From Paraburkholderia aromaticivorans (lineage in GTDB: Bacteria; Pseudomonadota; Gammaproteobacteria; Burkholderiales; Burkholderiaceae): a stretch of DNA of 64,000 nucleotides. The stretch lies in the NCBI RefSeq assembly GCF_002278075.1, contig NZ_CP022990.1, positions 558,001 through 622,000 of the forward strand, given 5' to 3'. The notes below the pieces were generated by a model. The model worked only from the letters and a program-made list of their open reading frames with translations, ran no database searches and had not been told where the DNA came from. Shown piece by piece: positions 57,322-64,000 of the stretch (positions within the stretch are counted from its first letter, which is position 1; the number at the start of each line of letters is the position of its first letter). The position numbers were made by a program, and so were the translations under genes.

Positions 57322-59553
57322 TTACGGTTCGCAAGCCACGAGGGCGTGCAACTCGTCGATATTGAACGGCTTCGCAAGAATCGCCACACCTAGCCGGCGC
57401 GCGCGTTCGAGTTCGTCAGCGTAGCCGGTCATCAATGCGATCTTCTGCGAGGGCCACGCACTGCGCACTTTCTCGGCGAGGTCGATGCCGTTGAGCCGGC
57501 CCGGCATCTGGATATCGGAGAGCACGAGTTCGAAGCGCGCGCCGCCCGTGAGCACCTCGAGCGCCTGATCGGCGGTCGGTTCATGGCGCACCTCGCAGCC
57601 GAAGGTTTCGAGTACCGCTGCCACGCCCGCGGCCACGTCCTCGTTGTCCTCCACCAGCAGCACCACGCTGCTCGACGCAGGCACTGCCGCGCGCGCCGTG
57701 TCGAGTTGCGTCGCGGGCGCCTTCTGGCGCTCGCGATATCGCGGCAGATACAGCCTGACCGTGGTGCCGCTGCCCGGCACGCTGTCGATCTTTGCCGTGC
57801 CGCCCGCCTGTTCGCACATGGAGAGCACCTGCGCGAGGCCGAGGCCCGTCCCCGAGCCGCGCAGCTTGGTGGTGAAGAGCGGCTCGAAGGCCCGGCGCAC
57901 GACGGCCTCGGGCATGCCTTCGCCGTCGTCGGAACAGGCAATCAGCACATATTCGCCGTCGGGCAGCAAGGTATCGCTGCTGACCAGCCGGTTGTTCTGA
58001 CAACGAATCACGAAGCGCCCACCGTGCGGCATCGCGTCGCGCGCGTTGACGGCCAGGTTCATGATCGCGTATTCGAGGTCGGTCGGATCGGCCAGCACCT
58101 GCCAGACGTTATCGACCATGTTCAGCGCCAACTCCACGTTGTCGCCGAGCGCCGCGTCGATCAGCGGCGCGGCGCCGGGCAGCCACGTGGCGAGATCGAG
58201 CGGCTCCTGTTTGAGCGGCTGCTTGCGCGCCACGCTCAGAAGACGCCGCGTGAGCGATTCAGCCGTGGCGGTGGCGCGCTCCACCGCGAGCACTTCTTTC
58301 TCCACGTTGTTAAAGCGCTTGAGCCGCGCGAGTTCGGTGTTGGCGGAGACCACCATCAGCAGATTGTTGAAATCGTGCGCGACATTCGCGACGAGATTGC
58401 CGAGCGCGCCCATGCGTTGCAGTTGCCGGCTCGACGCTTCGGCCGACAGACGCATCGCCACTTCGCCCTGCCAGCGTTCCCACGCGCGCCGCTCGCCTTC
58501 CAGCTGACGCAGCGAATAAAGCACCAGCAACCAGACGGCGATACAAGGCACGGCTGTCAGCGCCGCGATCATGATGAAGTGCTGCCGCCATGCTGCGCCG
58601 ATGGACGAGGTCGCGTAAGCGCTCATCACATAGAGCGGATAGTCGCCCACGCGGCGAAACGCGAGCAGGCGCTCCACGCCGTCCACCGGCGACTCCAGGC
58701 GGACGTGACCGAACAGCTGTTTGTCACGCAACGCCTGTACGAATTTATTTTGCGGACCGAGCTTCGCGCCTCGCGGCCACGGCGGATAGCGCACCAGCAG
58801 ATTGCCGTCCTGGCGATACAGGCCAAGCGCCAATGACGGGTCGCCATTCGTCAGTTCGCGATAGAAGCGCGAAAAGTACTCGTTGCGCAGCGCCACCGAG
58901 ACCACGCCCAGAAACCGGCCGTCGGCGTCCGAACGCCCGGTCGCCGTGCTGAACACATTGTTCTGCGAAACCGGACCGAACATGGGCAGCGAAAAATACG
59001 GCTGCGGACGCATCGCCTTGGCGGACGTGAAGTCTTCACGCTGACCGATCGACATGGCGGGGGCGGGAAAAGCGCGGCTCGACACCAGCAGATCACCTTG
59101 CGCGCCGAGCAGATAAATGGACGACACCTGCGGAAAGTCACCGCCGATCTCGCGCAGGCGTTGATGCAACGCAGCTTCACGCGCGCGAATTTGCGCTTCG
59201 GTCTCGTTGCCGAGCAACTCCACGATGCGCGAGGACATCTGCTGATTGAGGTCCAGCACCTTCACGGCCTGTTCCTCGGCAACGCGCGCGAGCCGCTCGA
59301 TCATGTCATTCGCATCGGCCACGCGCCGCTGGTAGTCGAAGTAGCCGTAGCCCGCCAGGCAGAAGAGAGGAAACGCAATCGACGCCGCGAGCACGATCAG
59401 CAACATGCGCCGCGTTGCCGCGAAATTGCGCGACGGCATCGGGACATCTACTGCGGCACGTTCCGCACGCTGCACGATCAAGGTCTCCGTGAAAGGTCGA
59501 GATGGTCGGGAATGACACGCCGCGCCATGAGTCGCGCGCGGCTCGTGCGCCAT
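57322..59553 (-). CDS. Hybrid sensor histidine kinase with C-terminal receiver
   Basis: 743 residues. Two membrane segments (LLIVLAASIAFPLFCLAGYGYF and MIAALTAVPCIAVWLLVLYS) frame a periplasmic dCache-like sensor. The H-box is VANVAHDFNNLLMVV, with N box NLAVNARDAM and G box GTGLGLAQVLSM; the receiver (about 620-735) has VLLVEDNEDVA and the phospho-Asp in LVLSDIQMPG. Start at 59551-59553 has GGGGA 6 bases upstream; MPSRNF (59439) is the alternative. An orphan kinase that self-phosphorelays to an unlinked output. Confidence 0.88.
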   Translation of the reverse strand: MAHEPRATHGAACHSRPSRPFTETLIVQRAERAAVDVPMPSRNFAATRRMLLIVLAASIAFPLFCLAGYGYFDYQRRVADANDMIERLARVAEEQAVKVLDLNQQMSSRIVELLGNETEAQIRAREAALHQRLREIGGDFPQVSSIYLLGAQGDLLVSSRAFPAPAMSIGQREDFTSAKAMRPQPYFSLPMFGPVSQNNVFSTATGRSDADGRFLGVVSVALRNEYFSRFYRELTNGDPSLALGLYRQDGNLLVRYPPWPRGAKLGPQNKFVQALRDKQLFGHVRLESPVDGVERLLAFRRVGDYPLYVMSAYATSSIGAAWRQHFIMIAALTAVPCIAVWLLVLYSLRQLEGERRAWERWQGEVAMRLSAEASSRQLQRMGALGNLVANVAHDFNNLLMVVSANTELARLKRFNNVEKEVLAVERATATAESLTRRLLSVARKQPLKQEPLDLATWLPGAAPLIDAALGDNVELALNMVDNVWQVLADPTDLEYAIMNLAVNARDAMPHGGRFVIRCQNNRLVSSDTLLPDGEYVLIACSDDGEGMPEAVVRRAFEPLFTTKLRGSGTGLGLAQVLSMCEQAGGTAKIDSVPGSGTTVRLYLPRYRERQKAPATQLDTARAAVPASSSVVLLVEDNEDVAAGVAAVLETFGCEVRHEPTADQALEVLTGGARFELVLSDIQMPGRLNGIDLAEKVRSAWPSQKIALMTGYADELERARRLGVAILAKPFNIDELHALVACEP

Positions 59554-59752
59554 TTCCTTTCCCCGGAATTTACCGCACTTCAGGCGTTCTCCATAGCGGG
59601 CGCGATGGAGAGGCGGCGCTTGCGCCGAGGCCGGCGCGTGGGCACATGGATTGCTGCTCCACGGGCATCCAGCAGGATCGAAAGGCGTGCTGCGGTGCCG
59701 GCATGAGTGCGCGTCTTGCCGTCCACTTTTCATTCTCCGTGAGGAGCAAGCC

Positions 59753-61318
59753 ATGACCACGATTGCCCGACGCGTCGCCCAGCTATCGCAATTGCGATCG
59801 GAGCGCGCTGTACGCGTCGTGGTGGATGGCGAACAGATCCTGCTGGTGCGTGACGGCGACACGGTGCACGCCTATTCCGCCGATTGTCCGCATGCCGGCG
59901 CGGCGCTGGAAGAAGGCGCGCTTTGCCGCGGCCGGATCATCTGCCCGTGGCACAAGGGCACGTTCGACGTCGCCACGGGCAATGTGCTCGAACCGCCTGC
60001 CCTCGTCGGGCTCGATCGCTACCCCGTGGTCGTTGCGGGCGACGATGTGATGGTCACGCCGGAAAAACTGCCCCAACCGGTGCGCACCGCAAGCGGGGAA
60101 AAACGGCATTACGTCGTGATCGGCGCTGGCGCGGCGGGTGCGGCGGCATGCGCGGCCTTGCGCGAATGCGGCTTTGGCGGCCGCATCACGCTGATCGGCG
60201 CCGAGCCGCACGCGCCCTACGACCGCACCGCGCTGAGCAAATTCGTGCCGTCCGGCGAAATGGCCGCAGCCGACGTGCCGCCGCTTCTCGCGCCAGACTG
60301 GCTCGAACGGCACGACGTGGAGCGGATCGTCAGTCGAGTCGCACGGCTCGATGTGCCCGCCCGCACGATTCATTTCGAAACTGGCGGACAACTGATCTAC
60401 GACACCGCCTTGCTCGCCACCGGCGGCGTGCCGAAGCTGCCGGCGCTACCGGGCATCGAACTCGGCGGCGTGCACGTGCTGCGCAGTCTCGACGACGCCG
60501 CCGCGCTCGCCGACGCGATCGGCGACGACGCCGGTCAAACCCAGGTGGCGATTCTCGGCAGCAGCTTCATCGGACTCGAAACAGCGTCCGCGCTGCGTAA
60601 GCGCGGCGTGCAAGTCACCGTCATCTCGCCGCAGAAAGTGCCGTTCGCGAAACAGTTCGGCGAGCGCGTGGGCGCCATGTTCCGCGAACTGCATGAGCGC
60701 AATGGCGTGGTGTTCCGTCTGGAAGCCAAGGTCGCCTCGCTCGACGGCGAAGAAGACGACGTGCAACAAGTGATGCTTGAGAACGGCGGCCATATCACGG
60801 CCGACCTCGTCCTGCTGGGCACGGGTGTCGCGCCGGCCACCCGTTTTGTCGAAGGACTGCCGCTGCAGAAAGACGGTGGCGTGCTCGTCAACGCGGGCAT
60901 GCAGGCCGCGCCGGGCCTCTATGCGGCGGGCGATATCGCTGCCTTTCCCTTGCATGAGGATGAGGAACCGTTGCGCATCGAACACTGGCGGGTCGCCCAG
61001 CAACATGCGCGTATTGCCGCGGAAAACATGTGCGGCGCGCGCCATCGCTATGTGGGCGTGCCCTATTTCTGGACTTATCACTTCGGCAAACGCTTCGAAT
61101 ATCTCGGCCATGCGAGCGAGTGGGACGAGATCGTGGTGGACGGTGAACTCGATCAGCAGGAATTCATCGCCCTCTATGTCAAGGACGACAAGGTGGTCGC
61201 GGTACTCGCCTGCGAGCGCGAAGCGCAGACCGCGCGCCTGATCGACGCGATGGCACGAGGCGTGTCGCGCGCGCAGGCGTTCGCCGTGATCAGCGGTGCG
61301 TCGTGCCTGGCCCATTGA
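59753..61318 (+). CDS. Rieske-fused NAD(P)H/FAD oxidoreductase (AIF/ferredoxin-reductase-like)
   Basis: 521 residues. N-terminal Rieske domain with Fe-S ligands CPHAGAALEEG and CPWHKGTFD (residues about 43-68), then an FAD/NAD reductase with [20 protein letters not shown], the second dinucleotide site ILGSSFIGLETASALRKRG and LYAAGDIAAFP, and a C-terminal domain. Resembles proteins called apoptosis-inducing-factor-like/ferredoxin reductase. Electron acceptor unknown. AGGAG 6 bases upstream. Divergent from the hybrid kinase. Confidence 0.9.
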   Translation: MTTIARRVAQLSQLRSERAVRVVVDGEQILLVRDGDTVHAYSADCPHAGAALEEGALCRGRIICPWHKGTFDVATGNVLEPPALVGLDRYPVVVAGDDVMVTPEKLPQPVRTASGEKRHYVVIGAGAAGAAACAALRECGFGGRITLIGAEPHAPYDRTALSKFVPSGEMAAADVPPLLAPDWLERHDVERIVSRVARLDVPARTIHFETGGQLIYDTALLATGGVPKLPALPGIELGGVHVLRSLDDAAALADAIGDDAGQTQVAILGSSFIGLETASALRKRGVQVTVISPQKVPFAKQFGERVGAMFRELHERNGVVFRLEAKVASLDGEEDDVQQVMLENGGHITADLVLLGTGVAPATRFVEGLPLQKDGGVLVNAGMQAAPGLYAAGDIAAFPLHEDEEPLRIEHWRVAQQHARIAAENMCGARHRYVGVPYFWTYHFGKRFEYLGHASEWDEIVVDGELDQQEFIALYVKDDKVVAVLACEREAQTARLIDAMARGVSRAQAFAVISGASCLAH

Positions 61319-61444
61319 CCAAACGAATATGAACAGCCCGCGCGGCGCCGCAGCGCCCTGCAGGAACAGATGGATACCTGGATAGGGCCGCGTGGTTTGC
61401 CACGCTGCCTCGATGATGACTCAATGACCTGAAGGAGAAACACG

Positions 61445-61627
61445 ATGACTGAGCATAAGGAAAAGCACCCGAACTCGAACAAGAGCGAAAAGCAGATCGA
61501 TCGCGAGGTCGAAGACAGCTTCCCCGCCAGCGACCCGCCGTCTACCGGCGGCACCACGAAGATCGTGCCGGACAAGGACGCCGCTTCGCAAGACAAGCCG
61601 GCAACCAGGAAACAGGCTGACCACTGA
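61445..61627 (+). CDS. Small hydrophilic protein with SFPASDPP motif
   Basis: 60 residues, very polar and acidic/basic, no membrane segment. The core REVEDSFPASDPPSTGG is shared by many small proteobacterial proteins of unknown role. AAGGAG precedes the ATG. It has its own terminator downstream. Function unknown; likely stress-related by comparison with its relatives, but this is an inference. Confidence 0.8.
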   Translation: MTEHKEKHPNSNKSEKQIDREVEDSFPASDPPSTGGTTKIVPDKDAASQDKPATRKQADH

Positions 61628-61646
61628 GCTTCGCCGACCGAGGTTG

Positions 61647-61682
61647 AATCGCCCGGACGCCCTGCGTACGGGCGATTTTTTC
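61647..61682 (+). terminator. Rho-independent terminator
   Basis: AATCGCCCG (61647-61655) pairs with CGGGCGATT (61669-61677), loop of 13 bases, then a run of T. A clear intrinsic terminator 20 bases after the 60-residue protein gene. Confidence 0.88.
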
Positions 61683-61885
61683 CTTGTGCGGCCGGCCGTG
61701 ATCATGCCCGGTAGCCGGCACTGCTCTCGTAGCTTCAGATAACCCGCACGCGCAAGGCGTCGTCTGGCAGCGTCACGTCGCGTCATGGCCTTGGCGAAAA
61801 CCTGAACGTCGATCTCTCGTCACGGCGGATGACGTCCTCGCGAGGGTGGTCACAGCGGGCCACGGCGGGTCACGGCGCGGCCCCG

Positions 61886-63904
61886 TTAGCCATTGGCGAT
61901 CAAGGGCACCGCTTCCTCGGCGCGAGTCCTGTTCAACTCGACGCGCTTGCAAGCCGCCACGATCTCCTGCAGCGAGGTGGCATAACACTCCGCTCCCATT
62001 GCGGTTTGCAGATCCGCGCTCCACTTCTCCGTATCCTCCAGCGCCCACAGTCCGACGACGATCGACACGTTGGGCAGCCGCGCGTGAATGCGCCTGACCA
62101 GATAGCGCAAATGCGACGGGATGCCGTCGATCTGCAGATAGAAAATGCAGACGATACCGACGTCGTCCGCGTCGAGACTGTCGATCGATGCGCGCGAGGC
62201 GGCCTCGTGCGGCAATGCCCGTGACGTGAACCCATGCTTGCCCAGCAACTGCAGCAGCAGCGTCGTGGCCAACGGGTCGAGCGGGCCGCGTCCGGGGATG
62301 CACAGCACCCGGTTGCTGGCCGCGAGCGGCGGCTGGCTCGAGGCGTTTTCTTCCATAGCGGCGGGAGCAACACTGCGCGGGCTTGGCGGTTGGGCTTGCG
62401 CTTCGTCCACGGCCGAAGGCGCCATCGGTCCCACCACGCCCCAGTTTTCATCGCCCGCGTGCGTGGCCGGCTCGCGGTCCTCGTAGCCGTCCAGCACATC
62501 GACGAGGTCGTTCGTGGTCGCTTCGATGCGCGCAAGCTGCACGGCCGTCACGCTGCCGCGCACCACGTCGTTTGCCGCGAGTTGCAAACCTTTGATCGCC
62601 ACCTCGTCGTAGTACGCCGACAATGACCGGTCGCGCAACAAGGTCTCCGCCTGTTCGATCGCTTCGTCAGGGTCGCCCGCCAGCGCTCGCTGATAGAAGT
62701 TTTCGACCGGCGTGAGCGCCGGCTGATCGCCCAGCAGCACGTCGAGAAACTCGAGGCGACGTACGTGCCGGCCGAGCACGAGCAGACATAGCGTCAACGG
62801 CGTCGAGAGAATCAGCCCTATCGGCCCCCAGATCCAGCTCCAGAAAATCGCGGCGACCACCACGGAAAACGGCGAGAGACCCGTGCTGCGTCCGTACAGC
62901 AGCGGCTCGACGATCTGGCCCACGAGCAATTCGACGGTGACGAACAACGCCAGTGACCAGATCGCCATCGTCCATCCAGGGCTCACGGCGGCGGCCAACG
63001 CGGTGGCCAGCGTCGCGGAGATCCAGATGCCGACATACGGCACGAGCCGCAGCAACGCCGCGAGAATGCCCCACAGAATCGGACTCGGTACGCCGATCAG
63101 AAAAAGCCCCGCGCCGATGACGACGCCGACACCCGCGTTGAGCCCGAGTTGCGAAACGAAATAACGGCTCAAACGGCGCGCGGCCTCGTCCATCACGGTA
63201 GTCGTGCGGTGCAGATCGCGCGAGCCGAACAGGCGGATCGCGCGGTCGCGCAGATCGTCGCGTTGCAGCAGGATCACCACCATCACCACGAACACGATGA
63301 ACGCCGTTTCGAGCGGGCTGATGGCCGGCGACAGCACGCGTCTCGCGAGCTCGAACGGGGTCGGCACCGGTTCGCGCACCTCGACGGGAACGGCGGCGGG
63401 GACTTTGGCCGTGGACTGCGTGCCGCCGGACGACGCCGAGTCGCGCTGCGCGGGTTGCGGCGGCTCGACCGTCGCGCGCTGCAGCGCCTGGCCGGCCGCA
63501 TTGGCAAAACGGTCCAGCTTGCCGATGGTCAGGCTGTGCGCGGTTTCCATCTTCTGTTCAATGGTGGCCTGGTAGCGCGGCATGCCGGCCGCCAGATCGC
63601 TGAGTTGCGTGGCAATCACCGCGCCGAGCATGCCGATCACCGACACGGAAATCACCACCGCGGCGAAAACAGACGCCACGTGGCCGAGCCGTAAACGCGT
63701 CAGCGCGTCGGCAAGCGGCGCGACAAGGAAACTGAGCAGGATCGCGAGCGTGATCGGAATCAGCACGGCACTCGCAAAGTACAGGCAGGCGACCACCGTG
63801 ACGCCCACCGCGAGCGCGATCAGGCTATCCAGACCGAAAGCCGTGGGCGGAGCTTGTATGCGGGCGGCGGGTCTCACGCCTCGCGGGTCGGGTATGTCCT
63901 TCAT
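61886..63904 (-). CDS. AI-2E/PerM-family transporter with C-terminal Rossmann-like extension
   Basis: 672 residues. The N-terminal half is a standard PerM/AI-2E membrane protein (first helices ALAVGVTVVACLYFASAVLIPITLAILLSFLVAPL in part; signature SPILWGILAALLRLVPYVGIWI and STGLSPFSVVVAAIFWSWIWGPIGLILSTPL in part). About 220 extra residues follow: an Arg/Glu-rich helical linker, a low-complexity stretch and a globular RVLCIPGRGPLDPLATTLLL...VGIVCIFYLQIDGIP that looks like a B12-binding-like fold. The extension is not part of standard AI-2E proteins. Cargo and role of the extra domain unknown. Confidence 0.88.
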   Translation of the reverse strand: MKDIPDPRGVRPAARIQAPPTAFGLDSLIALAVGVTVVACLYFASAVLIPITLAILLSFLVAPLADALTRLRLGHVASVFAAVVISVSVIGMLGAVIATQLSDLAAGMPRYQATIEQKMETAHSLTIGKLDRFANAAGQALQRATVEPPQPAQRDSASSGGTQSTAKVPAAVPVEVREPVPTPFELARRVLSPAISPLETAFIVFVVMVVILLQRDDLRDRAIRLFGSRDLHRTTTVMDEAARRLSRYFVSQLGLNAGVGVVIGAGLFLIGVPSPILWGILAALLRLVPYVGIWISATLATALAAAVSPGWTMAIWSLALFVTVELLVGQIVEPLLYGRSTGLSPFSVVVAAIFWSWIWGPIGLILSTPLTLCLLVLGRHVRRLEFLDVLLGDQPALTPVENFYQRALAGDPDEAIEQAETLLRDRSLSAYYDEVAIKGLQLAANDVVRGSVTAVQLARIEATTNDLVDVLDGYEDREPATHAGDENWGVVGPMAPSAVDEAQAQPPSPRSVAPAAMEENASSQPPLAASNRVLCIPGRGPLDPLATTLLLQLLGKHGFTSRALPHEAASRASIDSLDADDVGIVCIFYLQIDGIPSHLRYLVRRIHARLPNVSIVVGLWALEDTEKWSADLQTAMGAECYATSLQEIVAACKRVELNRTRAEEAVPLIANG

Positions 63905-64000
63905 TGGGCGAATGATCTGTCCGGTTCTATTCGGTTCCTGTTCTTGTCAGGCGTCACAGGTTGGACGCGTTGAAAACGGTTGCAAACGGGTTGCAAGCGG

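Overview
The window is a high-GC stretch with strongly G/C-biased third codon positions and densely packed genes, often joined by ATGA stop/start overlaps. Gene content and protein sequences suggest a beta-proteobacterium of the Burkholderiaceae, most like Paraburkholderia/Burkholderia. No rRNA, tRNA, IS element, prophage or CRISPR array was seen. All family assignments come from reading motifs; no database search was run.

Layout: (a) 1-3033: a metal-type two-component pair (kinase cut by the window edge) with a perfect inverted repeat in its promoter region, and a FemAB/GNAT-like acyltransferase. (b) 3250-16303: a guanidine-assimilation regulon. On the minus strand a sigma-54-like promoter and a guanidine-I (ykkC) riboswitch lead into two DUF1989 proteins (carboxyguanidine deiminase type), a large biotin carboxylase of the urea/guanidine carboxylase family, a short allophanate hydrolase, and an ABC permease and ATPase. 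On the plus strand a second, matching promoter/riboswitch pair drives a lone ABC substrate-binding protein. Between the two lie a 2-oxoglutarate/Fe(II) dioxygenase-isomerase operon and a divergent winged-helix regulator. (c) 16465-17508: a solitary MreB paralogue. (d) 17539-26860: a minus-strand operon of ureide nitrogen scavenging: allophanate hydrolase (full length), a BMP-type ABC importer, a biuret hydrolase-like and a second cysteine hydrolase, an AtzH/HpxZ-like protein and a GntR regulator, again behind a sigma-54-like promoter and a possible GntR operator. (e) 27188-35029: a decayed gamma-glutamyltransferase, then two divergent nitrogen-type operons (deacetylase/GntR/flavin reductase, and a polyamine-type ABC importer) whose facing promoters both match sigma-54.

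(f) 35189-44560: mixed chromosomal genes (acyl-CoA dehydrogenase-like, SLATT membrane protein, YceH, lipocalin, XRE-cupin regulator, GNAT, thioesterase, MFS and LysE exporters), then a tandem glycine riboswitch ahead of a D-amino-acid dehydrogenase-like enzyme and a BON protein. (g) 44563-55603: central carbon genes (acetate kinase, phosphoketolase, 6-phosphogluconate dehydrogenase with a HAD phosphatase, class I aldolase) mixed with small stress-type genes. (h) 55668-63904: an HSL-type esterase, a secreted low-complexity protein, a hybrid sensor kinase, a Rieske-reductase fusion, a 60-residue hydrophilic protein with a clear terminator, and an AI-2E/PerM family transporter with an extra C-terminal domain.

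The unifying theme of the first 35 kb is nitrogen scavenging from guanidine and ureides. Both routes meet at allophanate, which is split to ammonia and CO2. Five candidate sigma-54 promoters (GG-N10-GC with TGGC boxes) sit in front of the relevant operons, so coordinate control by NtrC under nitrogen limitation is the simplest reading; guanidine-I riboswitches add specific substrate control to the guanidine branch.
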